From contig JAGCUI010000050.1 of assembly GCA_017962965.1 (NCBI GenBank), positions 1-64,000 of the forward strand: a stretch of 64,000 nucleotides of DNA, read 5' to 3'. Origin of the DNA: Treponema sp. GTDB taxonomy: Bacteria; Spirochaetota; Spirochaetia; Treponematales; Treponemataceae. Made by a program: the position numbers and the translations under genes. The notes under the pieces were generated by a model, which was not told the origin of the DNA, did no database searches, and was given only the letters and a program-made list of their open reading frames with translations. This document shows, one piece after another, positions 15,925-24,410 of the stretch; the stretch's first letter is position 1, and each line of letters begins with the position of its first letter.

Positions 15925-17388
15925 ATGAATTTATCTGAGTTTAAGGCTTATATTAGGAAGGAATTCCCGCGCACAAGTACATTCGTAACGGGGTTTTCGG
16001 CCTTTATAATCGACATTTTTACCATCATGTTCTGCATTCTCTTAGGCTTTTTTGTTGTAAACCTCATTGCAACACACGATATCGAATTCAAATCATTTAT
16101 TAATTATACAATCTTCCTCCCTTTCATCCTTTTGTTTTTCTCGATTTTGGGCTTGTACCCGGGCATTATGATTTCGCCTGCAGAGGAAGTAAAAAAATAT
16201 GCAACAGGAACATTCTTTTCATTCACACTTATCATCACAGCTACTATCTTTTCTTCCAAAAACGGTTTTGCTATTTTAAAGAACATTCAGTCTTACACAG
16301 AAAACTGGCACCTCATCATTGCTTTTACACTTGCCTTCATCTTCGCTGTTTTCCTTCTTCCCGGAATCCGCGATATAACCAAGGTACTCTTTTCTAAAAC
16401 AAGGTGGTATGGTGTTCCGGCTGTTATTTACAGTAACAACATGAGCTGCACACCTGTAGTAGATAAGCTTATGGCAAAAAGATATTTAGGCTACTACCCT
16501 TGTGCAATCATTGAATCAGGAACTGTAAAAGAAAAAGAATATAAAGGCATTCCGATTTTTACTACAAAAGACAAAGACATTATCGAATTCATTCACGACT
16601 ATAATATTAAAAACGCCGTAATTGTAGATTACAAGGATGACATTACTCAGGTTATGAATAATTACCGCTATACAATTTCGGTTGCAAGATTCCAGAACTC
16701 ATTTACAAGTACACAGCACATTAAGGATATAGACGGAATAATCGGCTTTTCTTCTACACATAACCTTACATTTAAAACTAACCTTCTTTTAAAAAGATTT
16801 ATTGATATCTTCCTCATTCTGTTCTTCTCTCCGGTTTTAATTCCTCTTTTTATTCTTCTTATGATTTTGACAAAGCTTACTTCAAGAGGACCAATTTTCT
16901 ACGGACACACAAGAATCGGTAAAAATGGAAATGAATTTAAATGCTGGAAATTCCGCTCAATGAACATCCGGTCTCAGGAAATGCTCGAAGAAATTTTAAA
17001 GACAGATCCTGTAAGAAGAGCTGAATGGGAAGCAGAAAGAAAATTTAAAGATGATCCTCGCGTTACAAAGTTCGGCAAATTTTTAAGAAAAACAAGTCTT
17101 GACGAATTACCTCAGCTTATTAATATTTTAGTTGGACAGATGAGCTTTGTAGGTCCACGTCCTGTAACTAAGCCTGAGCTTGAAAAATACGGTTCTCATA
17201 AGGATTACGTTGTTTCTGTAGCCCCAGGCCTTTCCGGTATGTGGCAGATTTCTGGACGCTCTGAAACAAGCTACGAGGAACGCATTTATTACGATACATA
17301 TTACATTCAGAACTGGTCTGTCTGGCTTGATGTCTGGATTTTAATTAAAACTGTTGGAGTTGTATTAATTGGCAAAGGAGCTTATTAA
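15925..17388 (+). CDS. initiating sugar-phosphate transferase (WbaP/WcaJ-type polyprenyl glycosylphosphotransferase)
   Basis: A 487-residue protein when started at ATG 15925 (an open frame reaches back to 15859, but the promoter overlaps that part). Four or five membrane helices fill residues 15-170, a cytoplasmic Rossmann-like segment follows (about 175-285), and the C-terminal bacterial sugar transferase domain begins with the membrane-entering 'LLKRFIDIFLILFFSPVLIP' and contains 'TRIGKNG', 'KFRSM', 'KTSLDELPQL', 'MSFVGPRP' and 'VAPGLSGMWQISGRS'. The Asp-Glu in 'SLDELPQ' matches the catalytic dyad of this family. It loads the first sugar-1-phosphate on undecaprenyl phosphate and so starts a surface glycan. 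It ends directly before the next gene. Confidence 0.92.
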   Translation: MNLSEFKAYIRKEFPRTSTFVTGFSAFIIDIFTIMFCILLGFFVVNLIATHDIEFKSFINYTIFLPFILLFFSILGLYPGIMISPAEEVKKYATGTFFSFTLIITATIFSSKNGFAILKNIQSYTENWHLIIAFTLAFIFAVFLLPGIRDITKVLFSKTRWYGVPAVIYSNNMSCTPVVDKLMAKRYLGYYPCAIIESGTVKEKEYKGIPIFTTKDKDIIEFIHDYNIKNAVIVDYKDDITQVMNNYRYTISVARFQNSFTSTQHIKDIDGIIGFSSTHNLTFKTNLLLKRFIDIFLILFFSPVLIPLFILLMILTKLTSRGPIFYGHTRIGKNGNEFKCWKFRSMNIRSQEMLEEILKTDPVRRAEWEAERKFKDDPRVTKFGKFLRKTSLDELPQLINILVGQMSFVGPRPVTKPELEKYGSHKDYVVSVAPGLSGMWQISGRSETSYEERIYYDTYYIQNWSVWLDVWILIKTVGVVLIGKGAY

Positions 17389-18948
17389 ATGAAAAAACTC
17401 TTAACTTCTGTAATCCTTTTTTTGATTACAGGATTTTTATTTTGTGCTGAATATAAAATTGAAACAGTAAAATACGATTTGAAAAGTTCAAGCTGGGGCT
17501 TTTTAATGTCTACAAATGAGTATGCCCTTGAACAGAAAGTAAGGGTAGATAAAAATAAAATTTTTGAATCTGAAGAAGACCTTATTAAATATATCCAGGA
17601 TTACGAGCTCCGCATTAAAAATACACGTGCCTTTGAATCTGTAAGCGTAAAAACTGAATACGGAAAGCCTGCAAGTAAAGAAAGCTACATTCCTGTTACA
17701 GTTTATGTAAACACAGTGGACTCAATCCCTGTTCTGGCCGTTCCTTATCCTAAGTATAACTCAAACGACGGTTTTATTTTTAAACTCAAGTTAAAAGACA
17801 TGAACTTTATGGGCTCATTAAACCCGATGAGCAGCGACATAAATTTCCAGATTGATAACTCTACTTCCGAAACAAAATACACAATCGGCTTAACCTTCTC
17901 CTTTGACTATCCATTTAAAGCCGGAATCTTTGATGCAACCTTTGTAAACGACTATACCCTGGACTACACCTTTGGAGAGCCAATGCCTGAATGGAATGCA
18001 AAAACAGGTTTAAAATTTGTTTATCCAAAAGACCGCATTTCCTTCTGCTTAGAGCTTTATCAGTCTATCATCAATAATCTTGATTACAAGGTTTACGACG
18101 ATAACGTTTATTTTAATAATCTTTTTAAGTTTTCAACTCCAATCGTGCTTAAAAAAATGAACTATTTTGGAAACTTAAATTACACTCCATATATTTCTTT
18201 AAACGTAAATTATGATAAAGACAGCATCAACATTGCAAATACAGACTTGCTTGGACCTGTTTTAAAATTCGGCCACTCACTTGATTTTGGAAGAATCGAC
18301 TGGAAAGATAATTACCGTTACGGCTTTACCTTTAATCTTTCTAACAGCATGGCTTATAACTTCCATAAAGAACGCATTTACACAGATATTGCACTCGAAG
18401 CAAAATATTTTAATTACCTTACCTACACAGATAAAATCAGCTTCTTAAACAGAATCGGTATAACTTCATATCTTTACACTTATTATGCCTTTGTTGATTA
18501 CGAAAGCCATAACCTTCAGTGGGATGGAGATAACTTTGGTAATAAGCTCCGTGGTGTAAGAGATACTCAATATTATTCAAACGGATGGGAATCTTTATTA
18601 AGCCCTGCAATCATTCTTTTAAATGTTGATTTCCCGTTCCACTTATTCACCACAAACTTTACCGGAAAGGTAATGCAGTACTTTAACTTTGACTGCCAGA
18701 TTTCTCCATTCTTTGATATGGCACTTTCTTACAACAAGGAAACAAAAACCTTCTTTAATCCAAAGGACGGCTTCTACTGTGCGGGTCTTGAAGTTTTAAT
18801 CTATCCTGCAAAATTTGCAAGCTTTACTGTACGAGCAAGCGTTGGTGTTGATATCGGAAGAAAATTATTCTCAGACTATATAAACACCTCTTGGCGAGAA
18901 AACGTTTCTACTTACGAGATTTCTGTGGGAATCGGTTTAGCTTACTAA
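17389..18948 (+). CDS. exported POTRA/beta-barrel-like outer-membrane protein
   Basis: The ATG follows the stop of the sugar transferase gene without a gap, and GGCAAAGGAG precedes it. The 519-residue product has signal peptide 'LLTSVILFLITGFLFC' and then about 100 residues resembling one POTRA unit ('EEDLIKYIQDYELRIKNTRA', 'SVKTEY', 'VTVYVNT'), followed by a long beta-rich region with barrel-like strands ending 'YEISVGIGLAY'. This resembles the Omp85/TamA plan but I see no clear family signature. Operon position suggests a role in export or surface assembly of the glycan started by its neighbour. Cys19 at the signal end could alternatively make it a lipoprotein, but the context 'FLFCAE' is a poor lipobox. 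Confidence 0.65.
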   Translation: MKKLLTSVILFLITGFLFCAEYKIETVKYDLKSSSWGFLMSTNEYALEQKVRVDKNKIFESEEDLIKYIQDYELRIKNTRAFESVSVKTEYGKPASKESYIPVTVYVNTVDSIPVLAVPYPKYNSNDGFIFKLKLKDMNFMGSLNPMSSDINFQIDNSTSETKYTIGLTFSFDYPFKAGIFDATFVNDYTLDYTFGEPMPEWNAKTGLKFVYPKDRISFCLELYQSIINNLDYKVYDDNVYFNNLFKFSTPIVLKKMNYFGNLNYTPYISLNVNYDKDSINIANTDLLGPVLKFGHSLDFGRIDWKDNYRYGFTFNLSNSMAYNFHKERIYTDIALEAKYFNYLTYTDKISFLNRIGITSYLYTYYAFVDYESHNLQWDGDNFGNKLRGVRDTQYYSNGWESLLSPAIILLNVDFPFHLFTTNFTGKVMQYFNFDCQISPFFDMALSYNKETKTFFNPKDGFYCAGLEVLIYPAKFASFTVRASVGVDIGRKLFSDYINTSWRENVSTYEISVGIGLAY

Positions 18949-20037
18949 TTATTTGATTTTAGAAAGCTCTAAAACTGCTGTATTCTGATAGTATGGCTCA
19001 GGGCTGTTTTTAGCAAGTACTTTAAGTAAATCAACTGAAAACTTTTTATAACCCAAATTGTTACTCAATCTGTAAAGATTATTAAAACTCTTCCAGATGT
19101 TGTTGTCTGTTCCCCATTCTACTAAATCTGAATAATGAGAAACTTCGATTAAAAAGTCGTTGAGATTTGTATATTCATAAACAAGGTTTCTTTTTTTAAT
19201 AACCTCGTCCATTTTTGTAAAGCCTGTGATTGCGGCAAGCGCACTGTAAGATAAAGCCTTCTGTGTTTCTCCTACACTTTCGTAATAATCTGATAAAAGA
19301 CAGTATGCTTTGAGGCTGTAATAATCGTCGTAGCGGTAAAGCTCGAAAAGCTTATCTACACAATTTTCCTGGCCTCTTGAAATAAGATTCAATGCAGATT
19401 TTAAAAGCATGTTTCTTCTGTCAAAGTTTTCCTTACTTGTGATGTTCAAAAGACGGAGCTCCATTTTTTCGTTATCACCTGTAAGGCGGCTCAAATCTGC
19501 CATTACATATAAGATTTCATATTTTTCGTCTGGTACGTCTAAAACTTCAAAATTATTCAGCGCTTTTCTGTAATAGCTTTCTGCAAGGGTATATTCACCT
19601 TCGATTTTATAAATATCACCTAAAAGCTTTTGTGCTTCGGGGAATTCTATCTGTGTTTTGATATGGGCAATAAGATTGTAGATTGAATTATGGAAGTATT
19701 CTGCGCCCATTTTATTCATGTAATAATTTATGATTTCGATGCAGTCTATTTCTTCTCTTTCGCGGAGGATTGGAATAATATCTGAAATTTTTCCCTGTGC
19801 CTTTTTTACGTCCTTTGAAGAAAGGCTGTTTTCGATTTTTCGAACTTCATTTTCAATTGTTTCTTTTTTAAAGCGGATTGCATCCTCGGCACTTTTCATA
19901 GCTTTGCCGTATTCGCTTTGCGCATAATAATTTTTGGCCTGTCTGTAAGCCTGATTATAATTTGAATTTATGCGTGACTGTGCAAAAAGTGAAACTGAAA
20001 TAAATAAAATTGAAAATAAAGTTAATGTCTTTTTCAT
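18949..20037 (-). CDS. exported TPR-repeat protein
   Basis: A 362-residue protein with signal peptide 'LTLFSILFISVSLFAQ'. The body is alpha-helical with tetratricopeptide-like repeats, for example 'YRQAKNYYAQSEYGKAMKSA' (about 31-50) and 'LGDIYKIEGEYTLAESYYRK' (about 140-160). Such periplasmic TPR proteins serve as scaffolds. No enzyme motif is seen. Its ATG overlaps the stop of ispG by four bases, so it is co-expressed with that gene, though a functional link is not evident. It abuts the convergent barrel gene with no spacer. Confidence 0.72.
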   Translation of the reverse strand: MKKTLTLFSILFISVSLFAQSRINSNYNQAYRQAKNYYAQSEYGKAMKSAEDAIRFKKETIENEVRKIENSLSSKDVKKAQGKISDIIPILREREEIDCIEIINYYMNKMGAEYFHNSIYNLIAHIKTQIEFPEAQKLLGDIYKIEGEYTLAESYYRKALNNFEVLDVPDEKYEILYVMADLSRLTGDNEKMELRLLNITSKENFDRRNMLLKSALNLISRGQENCVDKLFELYRYDDYYSLKAYCLLSDYYESVGETQKALSYSALAAITGFTKMDEVIKKRNLVYEYTNLNDFLIEVSHYSDLVEWGTDNNIWKSFNNLYRLSNNLGYKKFSVDLLKVLAKNSPEPYYQNTAVLELSKIK

Positions 20038-21137
20038 AAAGATAATAATTCCTTCTCAAATTCTTTATCGGCATCTTTTGCGTCAATCGTTCGTACTATT
20101 TTTCCTTTTTTAAAAATAATTGCTTTATCCTTTGTACCCGCAATTCCTATGTCTGCATGGCGCCCTTCCCCGGGACCGTTTACAACACAACCCATTACAG
20201 CTACTGTAATTTCTTTATCCATACTCAAAAGCTTTGTCTGCCAGCGTTCTACAAAGGAATGTACATCAAAACCAAGGCGGCCGCAGCGTGGACAGCTAAC
20301 TAAAGTTACACCGCCCTTTCTAAGCCCGCATTCGTGTAAAATCTCTCTTCCTGTAATTACCTCGTTTTCCGGAGTTGAAGAAAGACTTACCCTGATTGTA
20401 CTTCCAATTCCTTCTTTTAAAAGGTGAGTAAACGCCATAGTTGATTTTACAACGCCTGTAATTAAAGGCCCTGCTTCTGTAACACCAATATGAAGTGGTA
20501 CATCGTATTTTTTGGCAAAGCTTTCGTTACATAAAATTGTTTCTTCTACAGAGCTTGCCTTCATACTCACTACATACTGATCAAACTTTAAGTTTTCAAA
20601 AACCTCGCATTCACGGGCTGCTGTCTGGGCAAGGGCTTCTTCCCGGCTTATTTCTTTTTTATCAACCTTTTCTGCTAAATCCTTTGGAAGACTTCCGCTA
20701 TTTACACCGATTCTGATTGCAGCTCCATTTTCACGGCATCCGTTTACAACTGCTTCTACTCTGTCTATTGAGCCGATGTTACCAGGATTAATTCGGATTG
20801 CAGCAACGTTTCCTTTAAGACATTCAAGCGCCAATAAATAATCAAAGTGAATATCTGCAACTAAAGGCATGGCAGTGTGTTCTGCAATTTTTACAAGACT
20901 TTGTGCGCTTGGGATATCTGGAACTGCAAAGCGTAATACATCGCAGCCGATTGCCTGTAAATCATTTATTTTTACTAAAAGCTCATGAAGGGCTTTATCA
21001 TCATCTTTTATGTGGTCTATAGGCTCTTTCCACATTGTCTGAATACTCACAGGACTTGTGCCGCCTATAGAGATTTTTTTTGTAATTCCTTTTCCCCCAA
21101 GAGTAACAAGGCGGGGTTTAAGATAAAGTTCGCTCAT
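20034..21137 (-). CDS. ispG: 4-hydroxy-3-methylbut-2-enyl-diphosphate synthase
   Basis: A 367-residue IspG (GcpE), the iron-sulfur enzyme that reduces MEcPP to HMBPP in the MEP isoprenoid pathway. The TIM-barrel half holds 'ISIGGTSPVSIQTMWKEPI', 'GCDVLRFAVPD', 'LVADIHFDYLLAL', 'IRINPGNIG' and 'IGVNSGSLPKD'. The C-terminal half holds the [4Fe-4S] cysteines Cys282, Cys285 ('SCPRCGRLGFD') and Cys317 ('MGCVVNGPGE') plus the following Glu in 'GPGEGRHAD'. Length and motifs match the bacterial short form. A -10 box sits six bases ahead of the ATG, with no Shine-Dalgarno. The TPR gene follows in the same operon. Its product feeds undecaprenyl phosphate supply. Confidence 0.97.
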   Translation of the reverse strand: MSELYLKPRLVTLGGKGITKKISIGGTSPVSIQTMWKEPIDHIKDDDKALHELLVKINDLQAIGCDVLRFAVPDIPSAQSLVKIAEHTAMPLVADIHFDYLLALECLKGNVAAIRINPGNIGSIDRVEAVVNGCRENGAAIRIGVNSGSLPKDLAEKVDKKEISREEALAQTAARECEVFENLKFDQYVVSMKASSVEETILCNESFAKKYDVPLHIGVTEAGPLITGVVKSTMAFTHLLKEGIGSTIRVSLSSTPENEVITGREILHECGLRKGGVTLVSCPRCGRLGFDVHSFVERWQTKLLSMDKEITVAVMGCVVNGPGEGRHADIGIAGTKDKAIIFKKGKIVRTIDAKDADKEFEKELLSL

Positions 21138-21143
21138 ATCTAT

Positions 21144-21172
21144 ATTATATACTTAAATTTTCATTCAGTCAT
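21144..21172 (-). promoter_or_regulatory. ispG promoter, -10 six bases from the ATG
   Basis: Read on the minus strand, ATGACT (21172-21167), a 17-base spacer and TATAAT (21149-21144) are followed by six bases and the ispG start codon at 21137. This is the same geometry as at 1024 and 15925. Confidence 0.65.
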
Positions 21173-21196
21173 CAAGAGGCTTTATTAAGCGTGTTA

Positions 21197-21240
21197 AATA
21201 AAAAAGGCCGTCCTTTTGGAAAACCTTTGGGACAGCCGTT
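21197..21240 (-). terminator. rho-independent terminator of the V/A-ATPase operon
   Basis: On the minus strand GGCTGTCC (21237-21230) pairs with GGACGGCC (21213-21206), with one G-U pair and a second inner match of AAAGG/CCTTTT type. A TTTTTT-rich run follows (21205-21197). It lies just behind atpK. Confidence 0.88.
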
Positions 21241-21260
21241 TTAATATGATTATAAAAGCG

Positions 21261-21689
21261 TTATGCAATCAAGCTGAATGCCATAGCGAACAAAGCTACA
21301 GATTCACAAAGACCTACTACCATGAGGTACTGAGCAAAACCTTTTCCTGTTTCACCATATGCATCACTTGCTGCGGCACCTGCTTTACCCTGAGCAATTG
21401 CAGAAAGAGCCATTGCAATACCAGAAGCAAGTCCTAATCCTAATGACATACCAGGATTTGTTGCACCTAAATCTTTTAATTTGATAAGCATTAAAAGATA
21501 ACCATAAATTGTCTGTGTAAGAGGAGCACCTGCAAATACTGTAAGAATGAATGGAGCCGGTTTATTATTTATATAACAACGTTTCCATGCTCCAATCGCA
21601 CCCTGGCCTGCAATTCCAATACCGATTGCTGAACCAAGAGCAGCAATTCCCATACAAATAGCAGCTCCAAGATTACCAAAAAATTCCAT
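21261..21689 (-). CDS. atpK: V/A-type ATPase rotor ring subunit K (proteolipid)
   Basis: A 142-residue, four-helix double proteolipid forming the membrane rotor ring. The first hairpin has 'GSAIGIGIAGQGAIGA' and 'GAPLTQTIYGYLL'. The second has 'ALSAIAQGKAGAAASDA' and 'VGLCESVALFAMA' with the ion-carrying Glu129. Thr58, Gln59, Tyr62, Gln100 and Glu129 match the set that binds sodium in the Enterococcus hirae NtpK ring, while the first hairpin lacks its own carboxylate, as in V-type rings. This suggests sodium coupling, as inference. It is the last gene of the operon, followed by a strong terminator. Confidence 0.95.
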   Translation of the reverse strand: MEFFGNLGAAICMGIAALGSAIGIGIAGQGAIGAWKRCYINNKPAPFILTVFAGAPLTQTIYGYLLMLIKLKDLGATNPGMSLGLGLASGIAMALSAIAQGKAGAAASDAYGETGKGFAQYLMVVGLCESVALFAMAFSLIA

Positions 21690-21728
21690 ATTTTACTCCT
21701 TTTCCGCAAATTAATGCGGTTTATTTAC

Positions 21729-23717
21729 TTAGTTTGCCTTTTCTCTAAAAGGTTCATATTTAAATCCACTCCATTCCATTCCAAGGTGGCTTGAAAATTC
21801 AAGTGTATTCAAACGCACACCATGAACGATTACAGAAAGAAGATTCAAAATCATATTTAATCCATGACCAAAAAGAATGAGAACAATTACAAGCACAAAC
21901 ATAATTGCGTGTACAACAACTGTTCCTGTTTCGGCCCCAAGAATCTGCGAAGCCATGCTGTTTACAGTACCTGAAATAGCACTTCCTGCAAGACCAACGG
22001 CCCAGAGACGAATATATGAAAGCATATCACTGAATACGTTTACAATTCCAAGTATTACAGAAATGATGTTTTTACAGCTTTCAAGAATCGAATCTTTAAG
22101 GCTTCCCGCATAATTACTAAAGATAAAGCTCAATACAAATCCAAAGCCTAAAATACCTACACTTAAGATTCCGATTGGCACCTTATCAAAAAGGATGATT
22201 GCATCTACAGGGAATTCACGGCTACTGATAATCATCATTAAGATTACGTAGAACATACCCCAGATCTGAAGCAATGCACCAAAGTCTCCAAGCACTTTAA
22301 GACTCTTTCTGTCGCGAATCATGCATTTAAAGTGTGCAACCGTAAGTTGAAGGAATGCAAGAATAAAACAGAAAATCTGAAGGCACTGTGAGTTTGAAAG
22401 ACCTTCTCCAGGTTTACTCCAAGGTAAAGGCCAGTATCTTGTAACTCCAGGTGCTACTTCGGAATAAGCATTGGAAAGAACCGGCACTGAATAATCAGGC
22501 AAAAATCCAAGTCCAAGGCTTCTTAAAGTATCTGCCGAAAGACCAAACCATGTACAGGTTACAAAGCCCCATACAACAGTTGATATTCCCAAAAGAAGCA
22601 TTAATCCCATTAAAGGAGAGCTCTTCTTTTTCTTTAATTTGTTTCCCAAAAGGATGAAAACTGCAGCAAGAGTAACTAAAAGTCCGTAGCCGCCGTCTCC
22701 AAAAATCATTCCAAAGAAAACAGCAAAGAACAAAAGGAACCAGCCCGAAATATCAAATTCACGGTAGCCTGGAACTGTTCCAAGGAAGTCTGTGAGTGGA
22801 TAAATCAAGCTTACAAACTTATTGTTTTTGAGCTTTGTTGGAACAGGATCTTCTTCTGCAGGATCACTTGAAGCATAAGCCCACTGGTTTTTAGTACAGA
22901 ATTCACTGAATTTTTGCATATCTGCAACCGGTACATAACCTGTAAGCCATGCAAGCTCGTTTTCTGCTCCTGTTTCTTCCCTCTGCATACCAGAATTAAC
23001 TGTTTCAAATTCAATATCCGTAGATAATGTCTTTAAAAGGTTTTTAATGGATGCAAGGTCTGCTGTTTTTTCCTTTAAGTATGATTCAATCTGTGATAAT
23101 TCAACTTTACATTCTTCGATTTCTTTTTTAAGAAGATTTGTGTCTTCGCGAGGGAAAGGAACTTCGAATGCTTCCGGTGAAAGCTTTTCCGGTCTTCCTT
23201 CTCCTCCATTCAAAATAAGGAATCTTGTATATTTTCTATCACGATTTACTAAAATTGTTTCTAAATCTTTATCTACGTCGGAAAATTTGTCTGAAGCAAT
23301 TTCGTAGAGCTTGAGCTGAATGCCTTTTTCCTTAAGATAATTAAAATCATCAGGACTTACTTCGCCCCAGTTGAAAAAGCGTTCAAGTTCATTTGCATCT
23401 GCCGAAATCTGATCAAAGAGTGCCTTTTTACGGTCAATCTTACTTACAACTTCCGAGCATAATTTAATTGTCTCTTCTGCAGTTAAAAGCTTTGTGTCTG
23501 CCGCTTTTTTTATTTCCTGCTTAGTGAGTTTAATTTCTCCCAAAACAGACTGGCATAAAAAAGCGTTGTTCATGGCTTCCTTAAATGAAGAAAGTTTTTC
23601 GCCCGAACCTTCGAGTTTTTCCAGGTGTACAAGGCCAAGCTTTCTTAAAGATTTAAGAGCCTGCTCTCTTTCTTTGTTGAGAATTACAATAGAGACTTTT
23701 TTCATGGGTTCAATCAT
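21729..23717 (-). CDS. atpI: V/A-type ATPase stator subunit I (a-subunit)
   Basis: A 662-residue subunit I. Residues 1-320 form the cytoplasmic, coiled-coil dumbbell that contacts the peripheral stalk ('KKVSIVILNKEREQALKSLR' at the start). Residues 325-640 hold seven or eight membrane helices with 'FGMIFGDGGYGLL' (family hallmark), 'YIRLWAVGLAGSAISG' carrying the half-channel arginine, and 'GHGLNMILNLLSVIVHGVRL' near the end. It forms the ion half-channels beside the K ring. The start overlaps the atpD stop by four bases. Confidence 0.95.
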   Translation of the reverse strand: MIEPMKKVSIVILNKEREQALKSLRKLGLVHLEKLEGSGEKLSSFKEAMNNAFLCQSVLGEIKLTKQEIKKAADTKLLTAEETIKLCSEVVSKIDRKKALFDQISADANELERFFNWGEVSPDDFNYLKEKGIQLKLYEIASDKFSDVDKDLETILVNRDRKYTRFLILNGGEGRPEKLSPEAFEVPFPREDTNLLKKEIEECKVELSQIESYLKEKTADLASIKNLLKTLSTDIEFETVNSGMQREETGAENELAWLTGYVPVADMQKFSEFCTKNQWAYASSDPAEEDPVPTKLKNNKFVSLIYPLTDFLGTVPGYREFDISGWFLLFFAVFFGMIFGDGGYGLLVTLAAVFILLGNKLKKKKSSPLMGLMLLLGISTVVWGFVTCTWFGLSADTLRSLGLGFLPDYSVPVLSNAYSEVAPGVTRYWPLPWSKPGEGLSNSQCLQIFCFILAFLQLTVAHFKCMIRDRKSLKVLGDFGALLQIWGMFYVILMMIISSREFPVDAIILFDKVPIGILSVGILGFGFVLSFIFSNYAGSLKDSILESCKNIISVILGIVNVFSDMLSYIRLWAVGLAGSAISGTVNSMASQILGAETGTVVVHAIMFVLVIVLILFGHGLNMILNLLSVIVHGVRLNTLEFSSHLGMEWSGFKYEPFREKAN

Positions 23718-24337
23718 TCTGCTGCCTCCTGTACCTCATTAACTTTTGCCTGCAATTTATTTTTAGAAATCTTACTTCTAACAACTGCCGCTGTCTGTTC
23801 ATCACCAAGATAAACAGAGATTTTTTTAATATTAGCCTTAGCCTCAGGAATCTTTACCTTTTCAAAAAGATTTACTCTCTGAGTTGTGGTTTTTAATTCC
23901 TGCGAAAGAAGACGAACCTGTTCATCAAGCACTTCTGCTTCCAGATCTAAAGATAAAGCTTTTTCCATGCGGTCTGCTGCCATATCAATCCAAAGAGGAG
24001 CTTCATACAAATCGTAATCACCTCTTCCAAAGTCGGCTCCTTCGTACACAGGGATTGTAACACCTGCAATATTTCCATAGCCTTTTTTGATATTTTTAAC
24101 AGTTACCATGTCCGGCTTAAAAGCTTCTTTTTCACCGAATACTGCAATCCATTCGTCAAACTCTTTTTCAAGAGCAACGCGGGCAGCACGAACTTCTTTG
24201 GCCTTAGCGTCTATTGTGCGGATTTCTGTCTGAAGCTGTTGTTTTTTGAGCATAAGAGTTGGTAAATAGCGTTTATACATTTTAAGCGCATCTTTTTGTA
24301 CCTTAAGCTCATTTTTTGTCAGCTTAATTTTAGCCAT
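23714..24337 (-). CDS. atpD: V/A-type ATPase central shaft subunit D
   Basis: A 207-residue protein of mostly long helices. The N-terminal 'LTKNELKVQKDALKMYKRYL' and 'LMLKKQQLQTEI' match the family start, and the C-terminal helix contains 'LTTTQRVNLFEKVKIPEAKA'-like residues ('TQRVNLFEKVKIP'), the strongest signature of subunit D. It is the central rotor shaft that links the A3B3 head to the ring. It overlaps atpI by four bases and is separated from atpB by a 68-base gap with a hairpin. Confidence 0.94.
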   Translation of the reverse strand: MAKIKLTKNELKVQKDALKMYKRYLPTLMLKKQQLQTEIRTIDAKAKEVRAARVALEKEFDEWIAVFGEKEAFKPDMVTVKNIKKGYGNIAGVTIPVYEGADFGRGDYDLYEAPLWIDMAADRMEKALSLDLEAEVLDEQVRLLSQELKTTTQRVNLFEKVKIPEAKANIKKISVYLGDEQTAAVVRSKISKNKLQAKVNEVQEAAE

Positions 24338-24354
24338 TCAATTTCTCCACATTA

Positions 24355-24410
24355 AATAATCTTTTGTCTGCGACCCTCCAAAAAACTCTGAGATCGCGAG
24401 AATGATTATT
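24355..24410 (-). other. hairpin between atpB and atpD
   Basis: AATAATC (24355-24361) pairs with GATTATT (24404-24410), enclosing GCGA/TCGC (24370-24373 / 24394-24397) and CTC/GAG (24376-24378 / 24390-24392). No T run follows, so it is not a classic terminator. It could stabilise or process the operon transcript. Confidence 0.45.
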
